A stretch of DNA of 57,603 nucleotides from Armatimonadota bacterium (GTDB lineage: Bacteria > Armatimonadota > Armatimonadia > Armatimonadales > Capsulimonadaceae). A program made the translations under genes and the position numbers. Location of the stretch: contig JANXNV010000141.1 of assembly GCA_025353925.1 (NCBI GenBank), positions 1 to 57,603 on the forward strand. The letters run 5' to 3'. Below the pieces are notes generated by a model. The model worked only from the letters and a program-made list of their open reading frames with translations, was not told the origin of the DNA and did no database searches. Positions 36,265-45,226 of the stretch are shown here, piece after piece (position 1 is the first letter of the stretch; each line of letters begins with the position of its first letter).

Positions 36265-36855
36265 ATGTTGACAAATGATGAAGCATTGCAAATATTTAAA
36301 GACTCCGGTGCCCTTTTAGAAGGCCACTTTTTGCTGGCCTCGGGCTACCACAGCGGCGTCTATTTGGAGAAGTTCCAGGTGCTGCAGTTCCCACACTATG
36401 TCGAGCGGCTTTGCAAGGAGATCGCTGAGCGGTTTGCCGCAGATGAAGTCCAGGTGGTGGTCGGCCCTACGACGGGCGGGGTGCTGCTGGCCTATGAAGT
36501 CGCCAAGAATCTCGGGGTGCGCGGCATCTTTGCCGAGCGCGGCGACGACGGCAAAGGGCGCGTCCTGCGCCGGGGCTTCGAGATCCGCGAAGGCGAGAAT
36601 GTCCTGCTGGTCGACGATATTCTCACCACCGGAGGCAGCATCCGGGACACGATGGAGGTCATTGAAGGCTACCAGGGCAATCTGGTCGGCATCGGCGTCC
36701 TGGCCGACCGCAGCGGCGGCACGATTGATTTCGGCGTCCCGCTCGAAGCCCTCCTCAGCCTGAACGTCGAGAAGTTCGCCCCGGATGACCTCCCGGACTG
36801 GCTGGCTAAAATCCCGCTGACGGAGCGAGGGAGTACGAACCATTTGAAGCAGTAG
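36265..36855 (+). CDS. pyrE: Orotate phosphoribosyltransferase
   Basis: 'LLASGYHSGVYLEKFQVLQFP', 'VLLVDDILTTGGSIRDTMEVIE' PRPP motif. Confidence 0.92.
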   Translation: MLTNDEALQIFKDSGALLEGHFLLASGYHSGVYLEKFQVLQFPHYVERLCKEIAERFAADEVQVVVGPTTGGVLLAYEVAKNLGVRGIFAERGDDGKGRVLRRGFEIREGENVLLVDDILTTGGSIRDTMEVIEGYQGNLVGIGVLADRSGGTIDFGVPLEALLSLNVEKFAPDDLPDWLAKIPLTERGSTNHLKQ

Positions 36856-36879
36856 GGGCGCTGCTTGCTGCGCCCTCTT
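36853..36879 (+). repeat. Partial copy of the internal palindromic core of the repeats at 39459 and 48575; hairpin after pyrE
   Basis: TAGGGGCGCTGCTTGCTGCGCCCTCTT matches the reverse complement of AAGAGGGCGCGGCAAGCAGCGCACCCTA at 39544-39571 with few differences; GGGCGC/GCGCCC stem. Confidence 0.6.
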
Positions 36880-36900
36880 GCTTGAAAAGAAAGACAACCC

Positions 36901-37350
36901 ATGAAACAAAACGTGCTCCTCGTAACTACCCTGCTTGGCGGCGTGCTGGCCGGAGCCGGATTGACTTCCCTGCGGCTGACACCGACGGCTCAGGCCGCTC
37001 CGGCTCCAGCAGCTACCTCGACGGCCCCACTGGCGGAAATGCTCGGAGGGAAAACCTACCCGCGCACCCTGAAAGCCGAGCAGATCGACTCGGCATTTCA
37101 CCTGCTGGGACTGATTGATGCCCAGGGGCAGTCGAATCTGTACGCGACGCGCGGCGAGACCACTGCCGTCGGCGGGGAAACGTTTCTGGTCTGCTACAGC
37201 GTTGCAACTACCAATTCGCCGACGCGTCCGCCGCAGCCGAAAGCCGGAGCCACCGCCAATCTGGTGTTCATCAACCTGCGAGCCGTACAGGCCCTCGGCG
37301 GCATCGTTCCCATCGCCCCACCGGAGTCAATCGCTCCGGCAGTTCCCTGA
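36901..37350 (+). CDS. Hypothetical secreted protein
   Basis: 149 aa with signal peptide 'MKQNVLLVTTLLGGVLAGAGLTSLRLTPTAQAAPA'. Confidence 0.6.
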   Translation: MKQNVLLVTTLLGGVLAGAGLTSLRLTPTAQAAPAPAATSTAPLAEMLGGKTYPRTLKAEQIDSAFHLLGLIDAQGQSNLYATRGETTAVGGETFLVCYSVATTNSPTRPPQPKAGATANLVFINLRAVQALGGIVPIAPPESIAPAVP

Positions 37351-37389
37351 AGCTGTTAAGTTCGGAAGTTAGAAAGCAAGACCATTTTT

Positions 37390-39417
37390 ATGAAGCAAGT
37401 GACGTTTTGGCGGCAAGCCGTTCATTTAGTAGGCATTGCCGGGGTATTGATCACGGCGGCACACTCCGCCTCGGCGGAACGCGGCCTGAATCTGAGCGCG
37501 ATGGATACACGGGTCAAGCCTTGTGACGATTTTTTTCGATACGCGAATGGGAGCTGGCTGGACCATGCCGTCATCCCCGCGGACAAGACCGGCGACGGAG
37601 TTTGGACTGAGGTTGGAGAACACAATTTAGGCATTTTGCATGAAGTCGCCACAGCGGCAGCCTCGGATAAAGCGGAGAGAGTGACAAGCTCGCGCGGGAA
37701 GGTCGGCAGCTTCTATCGCAGCGGCATGGATGAGCAGCGGATCGAAAAAGACGGCATTCAGCCGCTGGTGTCCGAGTTCGCCCGGATCGATGCCATCCAG
37801 ACCGTCCCCGCCCTGGAAGCGGAGATCGGACACCTGCACCGGCTGACCATCCCCGTGGCACTCAGCTTCTCCGTCGGCCAGGACGATAAAAACAGTGCCC
37901 AGATGATTCCCCTGCTTTCCCAGGGCGGGCTGGACCTGCCGGAGCGCGGCTACTACTTTCGCACCGATGCCGAGACGGCGGGGATACGGCAGTCGTTTTT
38001 AACCCATATGACAGCCATGTTTGGTCTGCTTGGGGAGACACCGACTAAGGCCAGGTTGGATGCACAGACTGTCATGGCACTCGAAACCCGTCTGGCGCAA
38101 GTGTCTAAGACGCCGACGGAGCAGCGGGACCCGCAGGCCAATTACCACAAGATGACCCTGCCTGAGCTGAACGCTCTGTCTCCCGGCACGGATTGGCAGC
38201 CGTATTTTATCGCACTCGGCCTGCCCAATCCGGGGGGGATGGATGTCACCCAGCCACAGTTCTTCGCCGCGCTCGGGCCGCAGCTTACGCAGACGCCGCT
38301 GGCGGATTGGAAAACGTACCTGCGCTGGAGTCTGATTTCTTCGGAATCTCCGCGTCTCAGCAAGGCATTTGTCGATGAAGATTTCCACTTCACCCATACC
38401 GTGCTGAACGGTGTGCCGCAGATCCGGCCGCGCTGGAAGCGCGTGGTAGAAGCCGCTGATGTCTCGCTTGGGGATGCCCTGGGCCAGCTTTACGTCGCGC
38501 AGGCCTTTTCGCCGTCTGCCCGGGCGCAGGTGCTGGACATGGTTCACAATCTGCAATTTGCGCTCAAAGCGCGGATTCAAACCCTACCCTGGATGGCTCC
38601 GAACACCAAAGCTCAGGCTCTGGCGAAAATGGGCACCATGGCCGCCAAAGTCGGCTACCCGGACCAGTGGCGGGATTACTCGAAGCTGGATGTCAGCAGC
38701 CCGACCTACGTGGTCAACGGCATGCACGCGGACGAGTTTGAGTTCCAGCGCAGCCTCGACAAGATTGGGAAGCCTGTGGACCGCAGCGAATGGGGCATGA
38801 CCCCGCCGACGGTCAATGCCTATTACAGCGATGAGATGAACGACATCAATTTCCCGGCGGGGATTTTGCAGCCGCCGTTTTTTCAGCCGCAATTCGATGA
38901 TGCCGTCAACTACGGCGACACCGGAGCGACCATCGGCCACGAGATGACCCACGGCTTCGATGACCAGGGCCGGCAGTACGATTCCACAGGCAGCCTGCAT
39001 GACTGGTGGACCGCCGCCGATGCGAAAGACTTTGACAGCCGCGCTTTGGGGATCGTCGCCCAATATTCCGCTTATGAGCCGCTTCCGGGTGTCCATATCA
39101 ACGGCTCGCTGACACAGGGAGAGAACATCGCGGACATCGGCGGCCTGAAGATCGCCTATCTGGCGTTTGAGAGAGCCGCTGCCGGGAAGCCGCGCGTCAA
39201 GATCGACGGCTTCACCCCCGAGCAGCGGTTCTTCATCGCCTACGCCCAGAGCTGGCGGGTCAAAGAGCGGCCGGAAGCCGTCAAAGTCTCCCTGCTCTCC
39301 GATCCGCATTCTCCTCCGGCCTTCCGGGTCAACGGCACCGTCGCCAACCTGCCCGAGTTCCGCCAAGCCTTCGGCTGCCCGCCCGACCCAAAGGCCAGCC
39401 CGACAGCGATTTGGTGA
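37390..39417 (+). CDS. pepO: M13 family (PepO/neprilysin-like) metallopeptidase
   Basis: 'MDTRVKPCDDFFRYANGSWLD', 'GATIGHEMTHGFDDQGRQYDSTGSLHDWWT', 'GENIADIGGLKIAYLAF'. Confidence 0.95.
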   Translation: MKQVTFWRQAVHLVGIAGVLITAAHSASAERGLNLSAMDTRVKPCDDFFRYANGSWLDHAVIPADKTGDGVWTEVGEHNLGILHEVATAAASDKAERVTSSRGKVGSFYRSGMDEQRIEKDGIQPLVSEFARIDAIQTVPALEAEIGHLHRLTIPVALSFSVGQDDKNSAQMIPLLSQGGLDLPERGYYFRTDAETAGIRQSFLTHMTAMFGLLGETPTKARLDAQTVMALETRLAQVSKTPTEQRDPQANYHKMTLPELNALSPGTDWQPYFIALGLPNPGGMDVTQPQFFAALGPQLTQTPLADWKTYLRWSLISSESPRLSKAFVDEDFHFTHTVLNGVPQIRPRWKRVVEAADVSLGDALGQLYVAQAFSPSARAQVLDMVHNLQFALKARIQTLPWMAPNTKAQALAKMGTMAAKVGYPDQWRDYSKLDVSSPTYVVNGMHADEFEFQRSLDKIGKPVDRSEWGMTPPTVNAYYSDEMNDINFPAGILQPPFFQPQFDDAVNYGDTGATIGHEMTHGFDDQGRQYDSTGSLHDWWTAADAKDFDSRALGIVAQYSAYEPLPGVHINGSLTQGENIADIGGLKIAYLAFERAAAGKPRVKIDGFTPEQRFFIAYAQSWRVKERPEAVKVSLLSDPHSPPAFRVNGTVANLPEFRQAFGCPPDPKASPTAIW

Positions 39418-39458
39418 AATAGGTCAATGATATTAAGCGCGAGTCAGGTACGGGGCGC

Positions 39459-39639
39459 AACCGGCATTAAAATGCCGGTCTATCCGGAGAAAGTGTCTCT
39501 GACACTGCAGACCAAAGACAGATAAGAGGGCGTAGACGGAGATAAGAGGGCGCGGCAAGCAGCGCACCCTACGGGCTGGAAAGACTATCCCAGTCACGGA
39601 GTGACTTTCTCCGGGTAGACCGGCATTTTAATGCCGGTT
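39459..39639. repeat. MITE-/REP-like structured inverted-repeat element, copy A (~181 bp)
   Basis: Ends AACCGGCATTAAAATGCCGGTCTATCCGGAGAAAGT ... ACTTTCTCCGGGTAGACCGGCATTTTAATGCCGGTT, near-perfect inverted repeats; each arm contains two smaller hairpins. Confidence 0.85.
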
Positions 39640-39694
39640 TCTCCACGCTCGCTCTGCCCTCAATCCTTACTGTACAGTTGGCAAAAAACAAACC

Positions 39695-40459
39695 ATGATC
39701 GCTGTCGAAAACGTCTCGAAAACTTACAGCGGCCAGACCGCCCTTGCGCCGACGACCCTTGCTCTCGCCCCAGGCCGGACCACCGTGCTGATCGGCCCCA
39801 GCGGGTGCGGCAAGTCCACGCTGCTGCGCCTGCTGATTGGATTGATCTCGCCGGACAGCGGCACCGTGACTGTCGGCGGCGAAATATTGACTCCGCAGAC
39901 AGTCGAAAAGCGGCGGCATGAGATCGGCTATGTCATTCAGGACGGCGGCCTCTTCCCGCATCTGACGGCGGCGCAGAACGTCGCCCTGCTGGCCCGCTTT
40001 CTGGGCCGCTCCGAAAGCGGCGTTCAGGAGCGTATTACCGAGCTTTCCAGTTTAGTCCAGCTTCCTGCTGATGCTTTGTCACGCTATCCCAACAACCTCT
40101 CTGGCGGTCAACGGCAGCGAGTCGGCCTGATGCGGGCACTGATGCTCGACCCACCCCTTCTCCTTCTCGATGAACCACTGGGAGCGCTGGACCCGATCAC
40201 CCGCAGCGAGCTTCAATCCCAGCTCAAAGACATTTTCGCCCGCCTGGAAAAGACCGTCGTGCTGGTGACCCATGACATGGGCGAAGCGGCCTATTTCGGC
40301 GACACGATTGTCCTGATGCGGGCGGGCAAGATCGTGCAGACGGGAACGCTGGAAGACCTCTTGCAGCGGCCCGCCGAAAAGTACGTCACCGACTTCATCC
40401 GCGCCCAGCGGTCCCCGCTGCCGCCGATGCCGGAAGCCGCCAGTGAGGAGCGGAATTGA
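39695..40459 (+). CDS. ABC transporter ATP-binding protein, osmoprotectant (OpuCA/ProV)-like
   Basis: Walker A 'GPSGCGKSTLLR', signature 'LSGGQRQRVGLMRALM', Walker B 'LLLLDEPLGALDP'. Confidence 0.9.
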   Translation: MIAVENVSKTYSGQTALAPTTLALAPGRTTVLIGPSGCGKSTLLRLLIGLISPDSGTVTVGGEILTPQTVEKRRHEIGYVIQDGGLFPHLTAAQNVALLARFLGRSESGVQERITELSSLVQLPADALSRYPNNLSGGQRQRVGLMRALMLDPPLLLLDEPLGALDPITRSELQSQLKDIFARLEKTVVLVTHDMGEAAYFGDTIVLMRAGKIVQTGTLEDLLQRPAEKYVTDFIRAQRSPLPPMPEAASEERN

Positions 40460-41946
40460 CCAAAGCACTCGCCGTTTTATTGCTTCTGCTGCCGAGCGCA
40501 TTGTATGCCCAGACCCTCACCGTCGGCTCGAAGCGGTTCGCCGAGTCGCGCATTTTAGGTGAGATTGTCACCCAGACCACCACCGCAGTCGGAGAAGCCC
40601 ATGCCGATCACAAGTCGGGTTTGGGGAACACGGGGATCGTTTTCGCGGCCCTGCAAAGCGGCAGCATCGATGTCTATCCTGAGTACACCGGCACAATCAC
40701 GCAGGAGCTTTTGAAGACCAAAGAAACTCTGGATCTGCCCGCGATGAACAACCGCCTTGCCGCGCTCGGCCTGGCCGCAGGAGTTCCGCTGGGCTTCAAC
40801 GATACCTACGCTCTCGCAATGCGTGACGACCAGGCACAGAAGCTGGGCATCCGTACGCTCTCCGATCTGGCGAAGCACCCGGAGCTGAAGCTCGGTCTGT
40901 CGCAGGAGTTTCTGAAGCGGGCCGACGGCTGGCCGGGGGTCAAAGCCGCCTACAGCCTGCCCTTCGAGTCGCCGCAGGGCCTCGATCACGGCCTGGCCTA
41001 CGAGGCCATTGCGGGCGGGCAGATCGAAGTCACGGATATTTACTCCACCGACTCGAAGATCGCCAAATACAAGCTGCGGGTCCTCACCGACGACAAGCAC
41101 TACTTCCCCGCCTACGACGCCGTGCTGCTGTACCGCAAAGATGTTCCCACCAGACTGCCGCGCACCTGGGCCGCGCTGCAAAAGCTTTCAGGCCGGATCA
41201 CCGCGCTGCAGATGATCGCTTTGAACGCCCGGGTTGAGCTTCAGGGCATGACCCCGCCCGTGGTCGCCGCCGGGTTTCTGTCAGGTAAGACTGCTCCCAC
41301 AGAGGCGGCATACCCCCCCGGCTTCTGGGCGACGCTGTTCGCCAAAGACTTCTGGCCGGAGACGCGCCAGCACCTTTTTCTGGTGTTCGTCTCGCTGGCC
41401 CTGAGTATTCTGGTCGCCGTGCCGCTGGGCATCTGGGCCGCCCGGACTCCCGCCGCCGCCCAGCCGATTCTGAGCATCACCGGCCTGATCCAGACCATCC
41501 CGTCCTTGGCACTGCTGGCGTTTCTGATTCCCCTGCTGCACCGGATCGGGCCGCTGCCCGCGATTGTCGCGCTCTTTCTCTACTCACTGCTGCCGATCGT
41601 CCGCAACACCTACACCGGCCTGACCGACATCTCGCCTTCCCTGCGCGAGTCGGCACTTGCCCTGGGCCTGCCGCCGCTCGCCCGTCTGCGCCTGATCGAG
41701 CTGCCGCTGGCCGCCCGCGCCATCTTCGCCGGGATCAAGACCGCTGCCGTGATCAATGTCGGCACGGCCACTATCGCCGCCTTCATCGGCGCGGGCGGCT
41801 ACGGCAACCGAATCAGCCAGGGCCTCGAAAACAACAACGATCTCCTGCTCCTCTCCGGTGCCATCCCCGCCGCCGCTTTGGCCCTCTTGGTTCAATGGGG
41901 CTTTGATCTGCTGGATAAGGCCGTGGTGCCGAAGGGGCTGCGGTGA
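40456..41946 (+). CDS. Fused osmoprotectant substrate-binding protein (N-terminal) and permease (C-terminal)
   Basis: 'LTVGSKRFAESRILGEIVTQ...GNTGIVFAALQSGSIDVYPEYTGTI' (OpuAC/OpuCC type) followed by TM segments and 'LRESALALGLPPLARLRLIELPLAARAIFAGIKTAAVINVGTATIAAFIGAGGYG'. 4-nt overlap with the ATPase gene. Confidence 0.9.
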   Translation: MTKALAVLLLLLPSALYAQTLTVGSKRFAESRILGEIVTQTTTAVGEAHADHKSGLGNTGIVFAALQSGSIDVYPEYTGTITQELLKTKETLDLPAMNNRLAALGLAAGVPLGFNDTYALAMRDDQAQKLGIRTLSDLAKHPELKLGLSQEFLKRADGWPGVKAAYSLPFESPQGLDHGLAYEAIAGGQIEVTDIYSTDSKIAKYKLRVLTDDKHYFPAYDAVLLYRKDVPTRLPRTWAALQKLSGRITALQMIALNARVELQGMTPPVVAAGFLSGKTAPTEAAYPPGFWATLFAKDFWPETRQHLFLVFVSLALSILVAVPLGIWAARTPAAAQPILSITGLIQTIPSLALLAFLIPLLHRIGPLPAIVALFLYSLLPIVRNTYTGLTDISPSLRESALALGLPPLARLRLIELPLAARAIFAGIKTAAVINVGTATIAAFIGAGGYGNRISQGLENNNDLLLLSGAIPAAALALLVQWGFDLLDKAVVPKGLR

Positions 41947-42000
41947 GGAAGCGAGTATTGAGTTGTGTCATCGCAGTGGGCTTTTCTTTTAGGAAGCATT

Positions 42001-42216
42001 ATGTCAACTATGCATACCGTAGCCGAGCAATGGGCTATGATAGTCCAATTTTATGAAGAAATCCATCCGGCCCATCGCCAAACGCCAATGACCGCCCTGG
42101 TTTTCGCAGTCGCCGAAGCAGGGATCACGAATGGTGTTTGGCCCAGCCATTCGCAACACTGCGGTATCAATTTCGGCAAATGCGTGAAATGGGGGTCGAA
42201 GCAATTTAATAATTGA
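42001..42216 (+). CDS. Small hypothetical protein (71 aa)
   Basis: MSTMHTVAEQWAMIVQFYEEIHPAHRQTPMTALVFAVAEAGITNGVWPSHSQHCGINFGKCVKWGSKQFNN; no recognised family. Confidence 0.3.
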   Translation: MSTMHTVAEQWAMIVQFYEEIHPAHRQTPMTALVFAVAEAGITNGVWPSHSQHCGINFGKCVKWGSKQFNN

Positions 42217-42222
42217 TGTTAC

Positions 42223-42258
42223 GCAGGAGGACTGGAGAGAGCAGGAGGACTGGAGAGA
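42223..42258. repeat. Perfect 18-bp tandem duplication
   Basis: GCAGGAGGACTGGAGAGA GCAGGAGGACTGGAGAGA. Confidence 0.9.
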
Positions 42259-42265
42259 GTCAAGA

Positions 42266-42426
42266 CGTGGAACTGAAGTTCACCGCTGTGGGGCGCGGAC
42301 GCCTAGTTTCGACCTGCGTCGAAAAGGAGGGGAACAGAACAGGACCCAATCGTAATGACCTACTCTTGTCCCGGCGAAGGCCGCGACTGGGCGTTTCGCC
42401 CCACAGCGGTGGATTTCAATCCCACG
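42266..42426. repeat. Second inverted-repeat element (~161 bp, 30-bp arms)
   Basis: Arm 42266-42295 CGTGGAACTGAAGTTCACCGCTGTGGGGCG against the reverse complement of 42397-42426 (CGTGGGATTGAAATCCACCGCTGTGGGGCG), about 25/30 identical; internal hairpin TTTCGAC/GTCGAAA. Confidence 0.75.
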
Positions 42427-42447
42427 TGCTTCCTCTGCCCGGATGGA

Positions 42448-43191
42448 ATGAACTTTGCACATAGTAATTCATTAATAATTTCCAATCAACACACTAGGAG
42501 TCCTCCCATAGCCGCTTATTATATCACCATAAACATAAAGTCCTCTGATCCCGCCGCGGTACGCACGGCAATCACAGCACTCTTCACCGGCAAAGGCTTT
42601 TCTCTGCTCAGCGACGAGGCGGCCTCGCTCGTGGTGGAGGACGAAGACAAGCTGCCGGAGGGAGAGGACTGGTACGGAGCCATTGTCAGCGGGGCGACGA
42701 AGCACGGCTGGGTCTCCGTCTATGTGGATGACTGGGCGGACAGCGGGCTGCTGGCGAAAGGGCTGTCGGCGGCACTGTCTGCCCCGGTGCTGGAAGTCTG
42801 GGTGGCCGAGGATATTCACTGGGGTTATACCTACTACGAGAACGGCGCGGTGCTGGACCGCTTTGCCGACGATCCGGCTCAGGTTATTGAGACGCCCGAG
42901 GAAGCCGCGCTGTATGCGGGCCAGGCGGATATTCTGAAGCCTATTCTTCGATTCCCATCGGCTTTCGATCCGCTGCTTCAAGACGCGCAAAGCAAAGCGG
43001 GCCAGTTCGCCGGGGAGCCGCTGGACGGCGTCGCGGCGGCGGTCGGGCTGCCGTTTGAGCATCTTTTCACGGGTTACGATTATTTCTTTGACGATGACCC
43101 GGAAGATTATGCCGACGATTTGGAGCAGTGGCCGGAATTCCGGCATCTGGCGTTTCAGACGCCTCCGGGCCGGGAGACACTGGCGGAGTGA
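42448..43191 (+). CDS. Protein of unknown function, translationally coupled to the adenine methyltransferase
   Basis: ORF track 42355-43191; plausible starts are ATG 42448 or a site near AGGAGT/'AAYYITINIK' (~42508). Acidic C-terminal segment. Confidence 0.6.
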   Translation: MNFAHSNSLIISNQHTRSPPIAAYYITINIKSSDPAAVRTAITALFTGKGFSLLSDEAASLVVEDEDKLPEGEDWYGAIVSGATKHGWVSVYVDDWADSGLLAKGLSAALSAPVLEVWVAEDIHWGYTYYENGAVLDRFADDPAQVIETPEEAALYAGQADILKPILRFPSAFDPLLQDAQSKAGQFAGEPLDGVAAAVGLPFEHLFTGYDYFFDDDPEDYADDLEQWPEFRHLAFQTPPGRETLAE

Positions 43192-44795
43192 GTCAAACCA
43201 AAACGCTGCGGCACCGGAAGCGTCAGCTCGGCCAGTTTTTGACACCCCCAGAGACGGCGCGGCGGCTGGTGTCGGACTTCGAATTCACCGTTACCGACCG
43301 CGTCTTGGAGCCGAGCCTGGGCTGCGGCGCGTTTATCCTGCCGCTGATTGAGAAGTTTCTGCCCCTATACGACGGTCCTACTGCGGGCCGTTTGGACCAG
43401 ATACTGACCCGCAATCTTTACGGCGTCGAAATCGACGCTGTACTTCTGGAGGAGTGCCTGGCGAGTATCGAAAGCCGCTGGGGACACCGCCCGGCGCGGC
43501 ACAACTTTGCCCACGCTGACTTCTTCGCGGCGGCATTCCCCCACCCCTTCGACTATATTCTCGGCAATCCGCCCTTCGGCGGCACCATCGACCCGGCCAT
43601 CCAAGATAAGCTCGATCGGGAGCTAGGTCGGCGCGGCGGTCTCAAAATCAAGAAAGAAACCTATGCGTTTTTTCTCGTTAAGTCCCTGGACCTGCTGAAA
43701 CCGGGGGGCCGCCTGCGCTTTATTTGCAGCGATACGTTCCTGACCATCAACACCATGCAGGGCCTGCGGCGGCTGCTTCTGGACACGGGGGCGGCGCGGG
43801 TCGAGCGGCTGGAAGTGTTTTCAGACGAAACAAAGTACGCCATGGTCGTGCTGGATTACGCCAAAACAGGTCTGGCGGACAGCGTTATTGTGGACGGTAA
43901 GAGGATCCCACGAGAGCAAATCGCGCTCACGGGCAACCACTCCTGGCAGATTTCGGACGAGTACGCCCCCTATTTCGCCGGGCCGAAGCTGGGAGATTTT
44001 CTCGTCGCCACCAGCGGGATGACGGTCGGGGCAAATGCACTGTTCGTGCGACCCATCATCGACGGCAAGCTAGTCGAGCCGTACGAGTTCAGCTACTATG
44101 AGGAGCTGATTACGCTGAAACGGGAGGTCGAGCGGGCACGTTTGGGCTTTATCGCCCCGAGTAAGCGGGCGGAGATTGCAGCGCGGGAGTGCCGGGGAGA
44201 GACGCGCCGTAATGTTCGCATTGCGCCGCGCATCCTACCGCTTGAAGTCGCCCTGCCCCACCCCGACTACCGCTACTACAACAAAGCCGCCCATACTCTA
44301 ATTTCCGCCCCGCCGACCCATGCGATTTACTGGAAAGACGAAGGTGACGCGGTGCTGACATTTAAGAAAAACGGTAATTGGTACCTGCATGGGGTCGGCG
44401 GCCAGAAGTTTTTCGGGCGGGAGGGCTTGACCTGGCAGCTCATTTCTCAGACTCTGAATGTCCGTCATCTGCCGCCGGGCTACGTTCTGGACAGCGGAGC
44501 ACCCTGCGCGTTTCTGCGAGAGGGTATTTCAGAAGACGAGCTGGATTTCATACTTGGCTGGACGCTGTCGCCGCTCTGTCAAAGTCTGCTGAAAGACGTG
44601 ATCAACCACACGAAAAACATTCAGAGCAAGGACTTCGAGCGGCTGCCATATCCGTTTTGGGTGTCGGCAGAAGTCAAGCAAGAAGTGATAAGTCGGGTGA
44701 AACTGATGTTGAAAGAAGCACAGGCGGGGCGGGTGTTCGGCTGGGCCGGTGGGGAGATTATGGCGGTGGGGAATTTGTTTGAGCGAGCACATTAA
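43188..44795 (+). CDS. N6-adenine-specific DNA methyltransferase (class I, NPPF motif), apparently orphan
   Basis: GTG start overlapping the upstream TGA (GTGA); 'RQLGQFLTPPETARRLV', 'VLEPSLGCGAFILPLI', 'FDYILGNPPFGG', C-terminal 'NIQSKDFERLPYPF' TRD-like segment. Confidence 0.88.
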   Translation: MSQTKTLRHRKRQLGQFLTPPETARRLVSDFEFTVTDRVLEPSLGCGAFILPLIEKFLPLYDGPTAGRLDQILTRNLYGVEIDAVLLEECLASIESRWGHRPARHNFAHADFFAAAFPHPFDYILGNPPFGGTIDPAIQDKLDRELGRRGGLKIKKETYAFFLVKSLDLLKPGGRLRFICSDTFLTINTMQGLRRLLLDTGAARVERLEVFSDETKYAMVVLDYAKTGLADSVIVDGKRIPREQIALTGNHSWQISDEYAPYFAGPKLGDFLVATSGMTVGANALFVRPIIDGKLVEPYEFSYYEELITLKREVERARLGFIAPSKRAEIAARECRGETRRNVRIAPRILPLEVALPHPDYRYYNKAAHTLISAPPTHAIYWKDEGDAVLTFKKNGNWYLHGVGGQKFFGREGLTWQLISQTLNVRHLPPGYVLDSGAPCAFLREGISEDELDFILGWTLSPLCQSLLKDVINHTKNIQSKDFERLPYPFWVSAEVKQEVISRVKLMLKEAQAGRVFGWAGGEIMAVGNLFERAH

Positions 44796-45220
44796 AGCGT
44801 CCGCCGCATCAAAAAATGCGGTATTCCTGCATCGTCGAACTCTTCGCCCTCGGCGGCATACCCTAGCCGGGCGTAAAACGGCACGGCGTAGGTCTGCGCA
44901 TCCAGCACGGACTCGGTGAAGCCGCGCCGCTTCGCTTCGTCGATGACCGCCAACATCAGCACCAGGCCGAGGCCTCGGCCCCGCGCTTCCTTCACAACGG
45001 CGACCCGGCCGATCTTTGCGAGGCCGTGTTTATCCAGCAGCCGGGCCGTGCCCAGGGGCGTTTCTCCGTCACGCAGCAGGAAGTGGGTGGCGACTGCATC
45101 GTATTCGTCCATCTCCAGCTCCAGCGGAACTTGCTGCTCCTCAACAAAAACACTCGTGCGGATAGCGAAGCACAGCGTGAACTCCTCCGGCGAATCAACG
45201 ATTTTGGTTGTCACGGACAT
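44792..45220 (-). CDS. GNAT family N-acetyltransferase
   Basis: 'IGRVAVVKEARGRGLGLVLMLAVIDEAKRRG', 'AVPFYARLGYAAEGEEFDDAGIPHFLM'. Confidence 0.9.
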   Translation of the reverse strand: MSVTTKIVDSPEEFTLCFAIRTSVFVEEQQVPLELEMDEYDAVATHFLLRDGETPLGTARLLDKHGLAKIGRVAVVKEARGRGLGLVLMLAVIDEAKRRGFTESVLDAQTYAVPFYARLGYAAEGEEFDDAGIPHFLMRRTL

Positions 45221-45226
45221 AAGCGT

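Noticed and set aside
36316-37101. 261-aa minus ORF over pyrE
   Set aside because: Antisense shadow of pyrE with no independent support.
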